Below, in pieces: positions 37,744 through 46,848 of a stretch of DNA of 64,000 nt; the first letter of the stretch is position 1; each line of letters begins with the position of its first letter. The notes under the pieces are model-generated. The model worked only from the letters and a program-made list of their open reading frames with translations, did not search any database and had not been told where the DNA came from. The translations under genes and the position numbers were made by a program. This stretch comes from Hydrogenovibrio marinus (GTDB lineage: Bacteria > Pseudomonadota > Gammaproteobacteria > Thiomicrospirales > Thiomicrospiraceae): contig NZ_AP020335.1 in NCBI RefSeq assembly GCF_013340845.1, positions 434,001 to 498,000 of the forward strand. The letters run 5' to 3'.

Positions 37744-37955
37744 ATGGTGCTTATTGTCTTGAAAATGAAACGATTATGCAAATTTTTTTGAAAGTGGTTT
37801 TTGGAATGTCGAGTTGCGTTTGTGTAGAAAAAAACTCAATATTTTGCGTATAGATACTTACTTGGAAACAAAACTTTCATATGTTCGTCACATTGACAAT
37901 AATTTTGAAATATTAAGATACCTCGCTTGTGGATAAAAAGGCTACGGAGCGCTAC

Positions 37956-39743
37956 ATGTCGGATTCGTTATTGTGTGAAGAAACGCGGGCTAGGTTGGCC
38001 GATACTTCTCTGGGAAGAGAGCTACTGGCGGTTTTTCAGCATGAAAATATAACGACCCTTTTTCAGCCGATTGTTAATCTGAAAAAGCGTAGTATTTATG
38101 CATTCGAATGTCTTACACGCGGCCCAGAGAATACGCCACTTTACTCTCCTATTAATTTGTTTGGCTTGGCGGATGATTTGGGGTGCCTGTTGCAAATGGA
38201 TGTACTGGCTCGGAATGTCGCCATCCGTAATTTTGTATCCGCAAGCAGCTTTCATCAAAACCAAGCCAAGCTGTTCATTAACGTGACCGTCAGCTCGCTC
38301 CTGGACAAAAATCACCGTTCGGGTAAAACGCTACAACTTTTAGCGCAGAGTCAGTTGGACTTGAGTCAGGTCGTTATTGAAATCACCGAATTACAACCCA
38401 TTGAAGATTGCGATATCTTTTTGAAGGCGCTGAATCACTATCGTTCTATGGGCTTTAAAGTCGCGATTGATGACTTGGGTTCCGGCTACAACGGTCTGAA
38501 ACTTTGGTCAGACGTTAAGCCTGACTATGTCAAAATCGATAAACACTTTATTTCCAATATCGACTCTCAAGCTGACAAATACCGTTTCATGGAGACGATT
38601 GTTATTTTGGCGAAAGGGTTGGGGACTAAAATCATTGCTGAAGGGGTGGAAACCGAGCAGGAACTTTACATTCTAGAGAAGTTGGGCGTTGATCTGGTAC
38701 AAGGGTTTTTACTGAAAAGGCCTTCCGCTTTGCCGGCGTTGTCCTTGTCATTTAAATGGCCGGATAGACGACAAGTTACCGTTACTGACAATGAGACGGT
38801 CAAGGTCGTCAATAAGCATTACAAGTGGGTCAATCCGAATGAAACCGTGTTTGAAGTCGCAGAATATCTATTGAACAATCCTGATGTGGTGTTTGTCCCT
38901 GTGGTGGATAAAGGTATTCCAACGGGAATGGTTTGGCGACATGCATTGATGAATGTGCTGGCGACCCAATATGGGCGTAATCTTCATTCGCGTAAGTCAA
39001 TCAAAAAGTTTATGGATGAGCCGCTTGTCTACAATATTAAAACGCCGTTGGTTGATGTGAGTAATGACATCACAGAAATGGGCGCACAGGAAAAATCGGC
39101 ATTTATCATCACTGAAAATGGTAAATATGTCGGCTGTGGCAGTTTTATGGATCTATTGAAAGTGATGACGGATTTGAAGGTACGTAGTGCGAAATATGCC
39201 AATCCTTTGTCCGGGTTGCCAGGGAATGTGCCAATCCAAAATAAGATTCAGCAATACCTAGATAGCAATATGCCATTTAGCGTGATTTATGTTGATGTTG
39301 ATCACTTCAAAGCTTATAACGATTGCTACAGCTTCGAACAAGGCGATCAGGTGATTGCCGCCATTGCCAACGTATTGGAATCGGTCATGGCAGGTAAGGA
39401 AGGGTTTGTCGGTCATATTGGTGGAGATGATTTTGTAATTGTTACCGAAGAAGATCATGAAACTGTCGCAAATAGCGTATTAAGCGACTTCCGTTTTGCC
39501 TCGCAAGGTTTTTATACGGAAGAAGATCGCGAAAGGGGCGGGATTCAATCATTCAGTCGTGATGGCGAACCACAGTTTTTCCCGATGATGACCTTGTCGG
39601 TAGGTGTGTTGCTAGTATATCCCGATATTTTCGTGCATACACAAAAGCTGTCTTCGGTCGCAACCAGAGCAAAAAAAGGCGCGAAATCCGCAGGCGGTAA
39701 TCAGTTCTTTGTCATCGATTCTCGAGATTATACTGACGCCTAA
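37956..39743 (+). CDS. EAL-CBS-GGDEF cyclic di-GMP enzyme
   Basis: This soluble protein of about 595 residues has an EAL phosphodiesterase domain first. ECLTRG (ExLxR) is near residue 49, and INVTVS, IEITELQP, DDLGSGYNGL, VKIDKHFI and AEGVETEQEL are all present. A CBS-pair-like region (about 285-410) and a GGDEF domain with GGDDF near 489 follow. The EAL residues look intact; the GGDEF site is a conservative variant, so it could act as cyclase or as GTP sensor. I chose the ATG at 37956 with GGAG 6 nt upstream over a GTG at 37929. It is divergent from metK. Confidence 0.85.
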   Translation: MSDSLLCEETRARLADTSLGRELLAVFQHENITTLFQPIVNLKKRSIYAFECLTRGPENTPLYSPINLFGLADDLGCLLQMDVLARNVAIRNFVSASSFHQNQAKLFINVTVSSLLDKNHRSGKTLQLLAQSQLDLSQVVIEITELQPIEDCDIFLKALNHYRSMGFKVAIDDLGSGYNGLKLWSDVKPDYVKIDKHFISNIDSQADKYRFMETIVILAKGLGTKIIAEGVETEQELYILEKLGVDLVQGFLLKRPSALPALSLSFKWPDRRQVTVTDNETVKVVNKHYKWVNPNETVFEVAEYLLNNPDVVFVPVVDKGIPTGMVWRHALMNVLATQYGRNLHSRKSIKKFMDEPLVYNIKTPLVDVSNDITEMGAQEKSAFIITENGKYVGCGSFMDLLKVMTDLKVRSAKYANPLSGLPGNVPIQNKIQQYLDSNMPFSVIYVDVDHFKAYNDCYSFEQGDQVIAAIANVLESVMAGKEGFVGHIGGDDFVIVTEEDHETVANSVLSDFRFASQGFYTEEDRERGGIQSFSRDGEPQFFPMMTLSVGVLLVYPDIFVHTQKLSSVATRAKKGAKSAGGNQFFVIDSRDYTDA

Positions 39744-39868
39744 GGGGACGCTTAAGGGCACAATTTTCTGTGTGAAACGTGGCGGTGACTTTTGTAAAAA
39801 TCCATAGCTCTATTTCGGAAGAAAATACCGTATTTTTGAATAGAGTCAATGACTTAAGTTTGATGTGC

Positions 39869-39896
39869 TTGCATTTTTGTTTTAGGTCTGTAGAAT
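39869..39896 (+). promoter_or_regulatory. sigma-70 promoter of purE
   Basis: TTGCAT at 39869-39874 and TAGAAT at 39891-39896 are separated by 16 bp and lie about 40 bp upstream of the purE start. A 7-bp inverted repeat (CTCTATT with AATAGAG, about 39809-39846) lies just before. Confidence 0.55.
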
Positions 39897-39937
39897 AGCT
39901 CCCTTTTTCCGAAAATCATTTTAGGAAGGGTCGAGAA

Positions 39938-40465
39938 ATGTCGTCCAATCAAATTGAAAAAAATGCATCAGCCAGCCCATTGGTCGGCGTTATCATGGGG
40001 TCAAAGTCAGACTGGCCAACCATGCAACACGCGGTTGAAATGTTGGAATCTTTCGGTGTGCCTTATGAAGTAAAGGTCGTTTCTGCGCACCGTACGCCTG
40101 ACTTGATGTTTGATTACGCCGAGCAAGCTGAAGCGCGCGGATTGAAAGCAATTATCGCGGGTGCAGGCGGTGCGGCACATTTGCCTGGAATGGTTGCGGC
40201 GAAAACATTAGTGCCTGTTTTAGGGGTTCCGGTTCAGTCGCGTGCGTTGAGTGGACAAGACTCTCTGTTGTCTATCGTGCAAATGCCGGGCGGTGTTCCT
40301 GTGGGTACCTTGGCAATCGGTGATGCCGGTGCGAAAAATGCAGGTATTTTGGCATCGCAAATCGTTGCCAACGAGTTGCCTGCAGTTCGTGAAGCCATCC
40401 GCACTTTCCGCAACACGCAAACGCAAACTGTTCTGGACAATCCTGACCCAAGAATTGATAGCTAG
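39938..40465 (+). CDS. purE: N5-carboxyaminoimidazole ribonucleotide mutase
   Basis: This 175-residue class I PurE carries [16 protein letters not shown] near residue 17, VVSAHRTPD near 48 and the loop [17 protein letters not shown] near 75. It works directly after PurK in purine synthesis. AGGAAGG precedes the ATG. A terminator hairpin separates it from purK. Confidence 0.97.
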   Translation: MSSNQIEKNASASPLVGVIMGSKSDWPTMQHAVEMLESFGVPYEVKVVSAHRTPDLMFDYAEQAEARGLKAIIAGAGGAAHLPGMVAAKTLVPVLGVPVQSRALSGQDSLLSIVQMPGGVPVGTLAIGDAGAKNAGILASQIVANELPAVREAIRTFRNTQTQTVLDNPDPRIDS

Positions 40466-40520
40466 AATCGACGGATCTATTCTCGATTGCCATCAATCAT
40501 ATCTGGTCGCAAAATAACGC

Positions 40521-40570
40521 AAAAAGCCACTTTATAGAGTAAAATACCGCTCTTATTAAGTGGCTTTTTT
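40521..40570 (+). terminator. hairpin between purE and purK
   Basis: AAAAAGCCACTT (40521-40532) pairs perfectly with AAGTGGCTTTTTT (40558-40570) across a 25-nt loop. The loop contains TAAAAT (40540-40545), which might be a -10 box for purK transcription starting inside the terminator region. Confidence 0.75.
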
Positions 40571-40614
40571 GTTTTTATAAACTTTGTTATCCCTTGGTTG
40601 TTTAAGGAGACGCA

Positions 40615-41724
40615 ATGACCCCCATTACAAAGAAAATTGGTGTGTTAGGTGCTGGTCAGCTTGGCAGAATGTTGGCAATCGCTGGTTATCCGCTTGGTCA
40701 AAAATTTGGTTTTTATGGCATGAATGGTGAAGAGCCTTCTGCGCTTTTGGGTCATATGTTTTTCCATTCTTCAGATGATGTCACCTCTGTTGATGCATTG
40801 GCGAAATTTGCTGATGTCATTACCTACGAAAGTGAAAACACTTCAGTTGAGCAAGTGCGTGAAATCGCCAAACATACGCCAGTGTATCCTGGTGAAAAGT
40901 CACTGTTCGTTTCACAACATCGTGGTCGCGAAAAAGGCATGTTCGATCAGCTTGATATCCCTTGTGCGCCTTATCAAGTGGTTGATTCGCTAGAAAGCTT
41001 GAAAATTGCCGTTGAGGAAATCGGGTTGCCAGCGGTACTGAAAACCACTACTGAAGGCTATGATGGTAAAGGTCAATTTGTCATTAAAGATGCCGATCAA
41101 ATCGAGCAGGCATGGCAAGCTATTGGTAACCGCGAGTTGATTCTGGAAGGGTTTATCGAATTCAGTCGCGAGTTGTCGATTATCGCGGTGCGCAATGCCG
41201 CCAATGAACATGTTTACTATCCGTTGGTACAGAACATTCATCAAGATGGTATTTTGCGTTATACCATCGCACCTGCTCAGCAGATTTCTGAAGCGATTCA
41301 ACAACAAGCCGAAAGCTATATGCAAAAGTTATTGGATGAGTTGGATCATGTTGGTGTGTTGACCCTTGAATTGTTTGAAACCTTGGATGGCTTGGTGGCA
41401 AACGAAATGGCACCTCGTGTACATAACTCGGGGCATTGGACGATTGAAGGGGCGGAAACCAGCCAGTTCGAAAACCATGTTCGAGCCATTACCGGGTTGC
41501 CACTAGGAAGTACAGCACCGCGTCAGACAATTGCCGCCATGGTAAACATTATTGGTGAGACTGGGCCTGTTGAAACCGTGTTGAAGATGCCGAATGCGCA
41601 TTTACACCTTTATGACAAAGCGGAAAGAGCAGGGCGTAAGCTTGGGCATATCAATCTGGTGTCAGATTCACCGGAAGCGTTGTTCGAAGATTTGAAAGCC
41701 TTGTCGGGGTTTATGCCTAAATAA
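40615..41724 (+). CDS. purK: N5-carboxyaminoimidazole ribonucleotide synthase
   Basis: This 369-residue ATP-grasp enzyme carboxylates AIR using ATP and bicarbonate. IGVLGAGQLGRMLAIAGYPL is at the N-terminus, KTTTEGYDGKGQFVI near residue 143, and NEMAPRVHNSGHWTIEG near 263. Order purE-purK is standard. AGGAGA precedes the ATG. Confidence 0.97.
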   Translation: MTPITKKIGVLGAGQLGRMLAIAGYPLGQKFGFYGMNGEEPSALLGHMFFHSSDDVTSVDALAKFADVITYESENTSVEQVREIAKHTPVYPGEKSLFVSQHRGREKGMFDQLDIPCAPYQVVDSLESLKIAVEEIGLPAVLKTTTEGYDGKGQFVIKDADQIEQAWQAIGNRELILEGFIEFSRELSIIAVRNAANEHVYYPLVQNIHQDGILRYTIAPAQQISEAIQQQAESYMQKLLDELDHVGVLTLELFETLDGLVANEMAPRVHNSGHWTIEGAETSQFENHVRAITGLPLGSTAPRQTIAAMVNIIGETGPVETVLKMPNAHLHLYDKAERAGRKLGHINLVSDSPEALFEDLKALSGFMPK

Positions 41725-41741
41725 GCCGTCGGCTAAAAAGA

Positions 41742-43208
41742 TTAAAGTCCGGCGATAATGTCGGACGGAATCAAACTCGTTAGATTACGCGTCTCCACTA
41801 CCTGATCTGCTATGGCAGCATGCCGATAGGCACCGAGACAAGCAGCCGCCATCAATGACAAACCTTGTCTTGAACCTTGTGCCAGGTAGCTGGTAATCAT
41901 TCCCGTCAACACATCTCCCATACCACCAACCGCCATGCCTGGATTGCCTAATGGGCAAAGTTCCAAATGCTCTCCGTCAAAAATCAATGTGCCATTACCT
42001 TTCAGTAGAATGACGCCGCCATACAGCTCGTGGAGTTCGTAAATGGCGCTGATGCGGTCATTTTGTATCTCTTGTGGGGTACATCCTAGCATCTCGGCGG
42101 CTTCGCCAGGGTGTGGTGTCAAAACCCAATGAGGGTTTTGTGGAGATAACTTTGGATTTTGTGCCAACAGTTTCAGGGCATCTGCATCCAGTACAGCAGG
42201 CGTTTGATGGTGCTGCAGGTGATCAAGGGTTTTCAGTAAGAGATTTTGTGCCCATTCATCCAGCCCTAATCCCGGTCCAATGGCGATGGCATTGGCTAGT
42301 GGTAGCAGTTCATCCAGTTGTGTGGTTGGGTAGCACATCAGCTCCGGTTGCTGCTCAGTGAGCATGTTGGTGTGTTCATTTTGGGTAATGACCTTTACCA
42401 AGCCTGCTCCGGCTCTTAGCGCAGCGGTTGCAGATAGTTGGATAGCACCAGCCATTGAGTGATTGCCACCAATCAATAACGCTGTGCCAGAAGACCCTTT
42501 GTGTGCGGATGTCGCACGAACAGGTAAGCGTTCTTTCCAGTAAGCAAGATCATGAAAATCTGCCAGGTTGGGGGTGGTGTCAAACAATGCTTCCGGCAGT
42601 TTAAGGTCATCAATAATGATCTGACCGATATGGTCAGCACCCACACCGGTATAAAGTCCCATCTTGTGGGCAATGAAACTGATGGTGACATCTGCTTTAA
42701 TGGCGCAGCCATGAATGCTTCCGGTGGTCGCATCCACGCCGGTTGGGATGTCCAATGCCAAAACAGGCGCTTCGCTTTGATTCACTGCGTGGATGACATC
42801 CACTAGTTGTCCCGAGATAGGTTTATTGATACCAATACCCAGTAGTGCATCGACAATCACGTCTGTGTTGAGAACCTCTTTAGAAAAATCAACAGGAGTC
42901 ACGCCAAGCTGAATCAGTTCCTCGTAAACTTGTCGTGCATCTGGTTTGAAATTCTGGGGGTTGCCGATGATAACCACCGTAACATCCAAGCCTGTAAGCA
43001 AGGCATATTGTGCCAGTGCGAGTCCATCACCGCCATTGTTACCGGTGCCGCAGAGTAGCGTGACTTTATTTGCTTTCGGCCAGTGGTTTTGAAGCGTGAG
43101 AAAGGCGCCGAAAGCGGCGCGTTTCATCAGGAGTAGCCCGGGAATGTTCCAGGATTCAATCGCCGTGCGATCAAGTTGCTGGCACTGTTCGGCACTGAAA
43201 AGCTTCAT
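41742..43208 (-). CDS. nnrDE: bifunctional NAD(P)HX epimerase / dehydratase
   Basis: This 488-residue fused enzyme repairs hydrated NAD(P)H. The N-terminal epimerase (YjeF_N) has LCGTGNNGGDGLALAQYAL near residue 52 and ALDIPTGVDATTG near 148. The C-terminal ADP-dependent dehydratase has AIAIGPGLGL near 305, LTPHPGEAAEMLG near 365 and GGMGDVLTGMI near 427. One copy of the dispersed repeat encodes TPNLADF at the linker between the two domains, near residue 215. Confidence 0.95.
   Translation of the reverse strand: MKLFSAEQCQQLDRTAIESWNIPGLLLMKRAAFGAFLTLQNHWPKANKVTLLCGTGNNGGDGLALAQYALLTGLDVTVVIIGNPQNFKPDARQVYEELIQLGVTPVDFSKEVLNTDVIVDALLGIGINKPISGQLVDVIHAVNQSEAPVLALDIPTGVDATTGSIHGCAIKADVTISFIAHKMGLYTGVGADHIGQIIIDDLKLPEALFDTTPNLADFHDLAYWKERLPVRATSAHKGSSGTALLIGGNHSMAGAIQLSATAALRAGAGLVKVITQNEHTNMLTEQQPELMCYPTTQLDELLPLANAIAIGPGLGLDEWAQNLLLKTLDHLQHHQTPAVLDADALKLLAQNPKLSPQNPHWVLTPHPGEAAEMLGCTPQEIQNDRISAIYELHELYGGVILLKGNGTLIFDGEHLELCPLGNPGMAVGGMGDVLTGMITSYLAQGSRQGLSLMAAACLGAYRHAAIADQVVETRNLTSLIPSDIIAGL
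42555..42574 (+). repeat. dispersed repeat inside nnrDE
   Basis: AAAATCTGCCAGGTTGGGGG is a full match lying at the inter-domain linker of the gene on the opposite strand. It is read as T-P-N-L-A-D-F, another frame from the copy at 27615. That favours a DNA-level signal over a protein motif. Confidence 0.9.
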
Positions 43209-43237
43209 GGCGTACTCCTTGAAATGGTGTTTCTCTG

Positions 43238-44005
43238 TTATGAGAAAGCAATCAATAGAATGATACCAAATAGGATACGGTAAATACCAAAGGCATTAAA
43301 GGTGAAGCGTTCCAAGAAACGGATGAAAACAGTCATGGTGAGGTAGGCGACAATATAAGCCACCACAAACCCGACAATCAGCGGCATCCAACTGGTGTTG
43401 GCAAATTCGGAATAATGTCTGACAAAATCCAATCCCGAAGCAGCGGCAAGTACCGGCAATGCCAATAGGAAAGAGAATTCCGCGGAGGCCTTACGGTCAA
43501 GCCCGACAATCATCCCACCGACGATTGATGCTCCTGCACGGCTAGTGCCGGGAATCAGCGCGAAAACCTGTGCGATACCAATCCAAAATGCCTGACGGAT
43601 GGATAGGTCTTCGATGTCTTTGGTGCGGTGTGTGCCTTCAGTGTAAAGACGTTCTAGAATCAAGAAGATTATCCCACCGATAATGAACATCCAAGCCACG
43701 ATCTGAATCGTAAAAATTTCTTTGATTTGGTGGTGAAATAGAAGGCCGACAATCCCGATGGGAATAAAGGCGATAATGACATTCCCCCAAAGTCTCGAAT
43801 GCCCGGGGGTGAATTTTTCTTTGTAATGCGAGATGACGGCCAAAATGGCAGCAAATTGAATAATGACTTCAAAGGCTTTGTTTTGGTCTGTTTGTTGAAG
43901 CCCCAACCAGTCACTGACGACAATCAAGTGTCCGGTAGATGAAATTGGTAGAAACTCGGTTAATCCTTCGATAATACCGAGAATAGCAGCCTGAAGTATA
44001 TCCAT
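43238..44005 (-). CDS. uppP: undecaprenyl-diphosphatase
   Basis: This 255-residue BacA-type membrane enzyme recycles the cell-wall lipid carrier. [20 protein letters not shown] near residue 10 and [12 protein letters not shown] near 152 are the two conserved catalytic regions. Hydrophobic helices fill the rest. It follows the MidA-like gene by 23 bp on the same strand. Confidence 0.97.
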   Translation of the reverse strand: MDILQAAILGIIEGLTEFLPISSTGHLIVVSDWLGLQQTDQNKAFEVIIQFAAILAVISHYKEKFTPGHSRLWGNVIIAFIPIGIVGLLFHHQIKEIFTIQIVAWMFIIGGIIFLILERLYTEGTHRTKDIEDLSIRQAFWIGIAQVFALIPGTSRAGASIVGGMIVGLDRKASAEFSFLLALPVLAAASGLDFVRHYSEFANTSWMPLIVGFVVAYIVAYLTMTVFIRFLERFTFNAFGIYRILFGIILLIAFS

Positions 44006-44028
44006 ACCTTATCCTTTTAGCTTTTAAG

Positions 44029-45213
44029 TTAGAGTTGGTGCCTTAAATCTCGAAGTTGGAAGCCCATCAATGAGATATCCGTTTTTTTAGTGAGAGCGAT
44101 GACTTTGAAAGTCTCTCCCATTTCATCCGGTAATGTCAGGGTTTTAATCTGTTGGGCGATTTTCAACGATTTTGTAATGTCGTCCGTAGAAGTAGCGGAC
44201 AGTTCAAGCAAGCCACTACTCATCAAAAAATGCGCTTGGGTAGAGAAGCCTGCAATTTTAAAACCAACGTCAAATGCCGACTCTGCCACTGCCGTAAAAT
44301 CAACATGAGCGGTGATGTCCTGTAATCCTGGATAGAAAAATGGATTGCTGTGCGCCAAATGTTGGTAGTGGCAGCGCAGTGTTCCCATGACTCTGGCAGG
44401 TTGGTAATATTCCCGACGTGTATAACCATAGTCAATCAACAGCAATAGCCCTTTTTCCATTGCCTCAAAGACGGATTTCAACCAAGGGCGGATGTTGAGA
44501 TTGATTTCGGTCTCATAGCCATCCGGGCTTGGGTCGCCAATAAAATGCAAAATGCCATTACTGAAGCGTTGCAACAAGCGGTCGGTAATTGGTAGATAAT
44601 CCCACTCGAATTGCTGTTTAGCTTCGTTGAAAATCACCATTGCTTGTGAGGTTTGGTGGGGTTCAAGCTTCAGGCGCTCGACCGGCATGGCGTCCAATAC
44701 TTCGTTGGCAACAAATACCGCTTCTATCGGTGTTTCAGGTAGAGAATCCAGCCAAACCACCTTTTCAAACAGGTGAACCGGCAAAGCTTGCAGGGTTTCC
44801 TGTTGCACGAGTCTTAAATCAGCGCTCAGCTCAAGGATGTAGTAGTGCTCTAGAGGTTGTTCTTGTGCATCCAGTTCCAGCAAGATGTTTTTTGCCATGG
44901 TACCGCGACCAGCGCCAAATTCCACCAGGTTGGGGTGATCCAAAGTTTTCAGTACCTGTGCGGCTTGTCTGGCAATGCATTGCGAAAACAGCGGTGATAC
45001 TTCCGGTGCGGTGATGAAATCTCCCTGTGCGCCGATTTTTGGCAAGCTGTTGGCATAATAGCCGAGGCCGGGCGTGTAAAGTGCCATTTGCATGAATTGT
45101 GCGAAAGATAAACGACCTTGCCGGTTGAGTTGCTGTTTGATGCGTTGCGTGAGTTTTTCACTATGAAGCTGCGCATCGGTACTGGGCGTTGGGAGCGAAT
45201 GTTTTGGCTTCAT
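44029..45213 (-). CDS. MidA-like SAM-dependent methyltransferase
   Basis: This 394-residue protein belongs to the family of mitochondrial complex I assembly factor NDUFAF7/MidA. GDFITAPEVSPLFSQCIARQ near residue 64 and the SAM site NLVEFGAGRGTMAKNIL near 97 are typical, as is VFVANEVLDAMPVER near 170. The bacterial substrate is unknown. A stretch resembling the dispersed repeat falls on the SAM motif, probably by coincidence. Confidence 0.88.
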   Translation of the reverse strand: MKPKHSLPTPSTDAQLHSEKLTQRIKQQLNRQGRLSFAQFMQMALYTPGLGYYANSLPKIGAQGDFITAPEVSPLFSQCIARQAAQVLKTLDHPNLVEFGAGRGTMAKNILLELDAQEQPLEHYYILELSADLRLVQQETLQALPVHLFEKVVWLDSLPETPIEAVFVANEVLDAMPVERLKLEPHQTSQAMVIFNEAKQQFEWDYLPITDRLLQRFSNGILHFIGDPSPDGYETEINLNIRPWLKSVFEAMEKGLLLLIDYGYTRREYYQPARVMGTLRCHYQHLAHSNPFFYPGLQDITAHVDFTAVAESAFDVGFKIAGFSTQAHFLMSSGLLELSATSTDDITKSLKIAQQIKTLTLPDEMGETFKVIALTKKTDISLMGFQLRDLRHQL

Positions 45214-45412
45214 CGGTAAAATCTTTGTGCTTAGATGGTAAAAAAACAGAATTTTGGCTTATTATAGTGCCATATCGGCGTAAAAAGACGTTTTTTGGCA
45301 GTCAATTTGCTTTGAAATGTCGAGTAGGTTTCAGATGGCGTAAAGAGGTTGTATAGACTGATGTTCGCCAAAAAACAAGTAAACATGTGTTTTGGTGGTT
45401 AAGGGCATAGGC

Positions 45413-45877
45413 ATGAAATTAGGGATTAAAAAGCTTCATGAAAACGAATGGCAGGTGCATATTGGCAACGCCATGATTCGTATGGATTGTTTTTCGTTGG
45501 AGCTGTTGAATATCGCATTGGAGCATTTGCAGGCTTTGGAGTCGGGGCAGGAGCATTCCGTGTTGAAAAGCTATGTTCATTTGGCGGATCATTTAATGTT
45601 GTTGAGTCCGTCAGACTTGCAAACTTTGATGAGAGCGGTTGCTAACGAAGATGTGCTGATTTTATTGTTGACGGCAAATAACCCTGATTTGAACGAAAAG
45701 GTACTGTCAAACACGGGCGGTATCCTTGCCAAGCAATTACAAGCGGATTTAGAGAGAACGCCTATGCCGAATCATGAGGTTGCTAAAGCCGCTATCCGAA
45801 GAGTGATTGAGAAAATGTATGAGTTTGACGGTGATGGCGTTATTCAAGTTCAAGCCGGCGAAGAACGCTATATTTAA
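45413..45877 (+). CDS. stand-alone FliG C-domain-like protein (first of a pair)
   Basis: This 154-residue protein starts at the ATG at 45413, with AAGGG 7 nt upstream. The N-terminal 35 residues (EWQVHIGNAMIRMDCFSLEL) are beta-like and shared in style with the next gene. The rest resembles the FliG middle/C-terminal flagellar rotor fold: LSPSDLQTLMRAVANEDVLI, then LSNTGGILAKQLQADLE, then NHEVAKAAIRRVIEKM. These echo the FliG pattern of NMSxRA, a downstream L-x-E-D-L and the xxDVxxAQ segment. No flagellar genes are adjacent. The function is unknown. Confidence 0.6.
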   Translation: MKLGIKKLHENEWQVHIGNAMIRMDCFSLELLNIALEHLQALESGQEHSVLKSYVHLADHLMLLSPSDLQTLMRAVANEDVLILLLTANNPDLNEKVLSNTGGILAKQLQADLERTPMPNHEVAKAAIRRVIEKMYEFDGDGVIQVQAGEERYI

Positions 45878-45911
45878 CCGTATGGTGCCTTAGGGATTTA
45901 GAGGAAAGATC

Positions 45912-46364
45912 GTGGAGATTTCAGCAAAAAGAACGGAAACGGGTGAATATCTGTTGGAGATCGGATATGTCACGATTGAGCTGCCGCAAGAAGCGGTTTC
46001 CGGGTTGCAACAAATTATCAGCAAGCGCTTAGGGCAAGGTTCAGATATCGATCAGCAAGCCCTGCAGAAAAAACTGAAGGTCTATCGTGACTTGGCGAAC
46101 AAGTTGGTTTCTACCGATGACCGTATTATCCAGCAGGTGGCGCTGCAAATGTCACCTGAACAGTTGGTGACAGTGGCAAGGCTTGCAGAAGGGGAACGTT
46201 TGTTCCATAAGATCATGCGTAACATGTCTCGTCAAAACGGCAAACAGTTTCAAGAAGACTATCAAGCGTTGACGAAAATCACCGAGCAACAGGCTTGCGT
46301 CAATATGGAAAAGGTCGTGCCACTCATTCGTAAGGCGGCACAAGAACAGAAGTCGGTGACTTAA
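45912..46364 (+). CDS. stand-alone FliG C-domain-like protein (second of a pair)
   Basis: This is a 150-residue protein from a GTG with GAGGAAAG upstream. The N-terminus EYLLEIGYVTIELPQEAVSG mirrors the previous protein. LVSTDDRIIQQVALQMSPEQ is followed by FHKIMRNMSRQNGKQFQED, which recalls the NMSxRA...ED segment of FliG. A short helical end (TEQQACVNMEKVVPLIRKAA) completes it. The two genes are 34 bp apart and probably form an operon of diverged paralogues. Its stop overlaps the convergent folB end by 4 bp. Confidence 0.6.
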   Translation: MEISAKRTETGEYLLEIGYVTIELPQEAVSGLQQIISKRLGQGSDIDQQALQKKLKVYRDLANKLVSTDDRIIQQVALQMSPEQLVTVARLAEGERLFHKIMRNMSRQNGKQFQEDYQALTKITEQQACVNMEKVVPLIRKAAQEQKSVT

Positions 46365-46729
46365 GACGAGGTTCTTTGTCTATAAATGCTTAGGCCAACC
46401 GACTGAGCTGCAGGCACAGCGTCCGGTTTGTGTAGTGTGAGTTTTACCGCGGAAACTGCAGACTGGCTTTTTAATATGTGCTCACAAACTTGCTCGGCAA
46501 GCGATTCAATCAAATCAAATCTCGATTCTTCCGTTAGAGCTATTACCCCGTCACTGACCGTCTTATAACAGACCGTGTCTTGCAGGTCATCCGACAAACT
46601 TGCTTTCTTCAAGTCTGTGTAAAGTTCAATATCAAACACTAAAGGTTGCTTGATTTCTTTTTCCCAATCGAAAACTCCGATAACCGCATCAACGGCAAGG
46701 CCTTTAATAAAGATAGTGTCATGATGCAT
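46361..46729 (-). CDS. folB: dihydroneopterin aldolase
   Basis: This tunnelling-fold enzyme of folate synthesis has about 122 residues from the ATG at 46729, preferred over a TTG at 46744. Motifs are IFIKGLAVDAVIGVFDWEKE at the start, DTVCYKTVSDGV near 55, LIESLAEQVCEHIL near 73 and TLHKPDAV near 98. It is divergent from plsY, the common arrangement folB/plsY/tsaD. Confidence 0.94.
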   Translation of the reverse strand: MHHDTIFIKGLAVDAVIGVFDWEKEIKQPLVFDIELYTDLKKASLSDDLQDTVCYKTVSDGVIALTEESRFDLIESLAEQVCEHILKSQSAVSAVKLTLHKPDAVPAAQSVGLSIYRQRTSS

Positions 46730-46848
46730 GTTGCCGACTCTCAATATTGGTTGTTTGTAAGATGTAACATAAGTGCCGATAATTATAACGCTAACAATTG
46801 CTTTATAAACCGATTAAAATGTTCGCCAAACTAATTATGGACAGCATT

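Noticed and set aside
44916-44936. TCCACCAGGTTGGGG resembles the dispersed repeat inside the MidA-like gene
   Set aside because: It has several mismatches in the left half and encodes the conserved SAM motif NLVEFGAG, which explains the sequence without a repeat copy.
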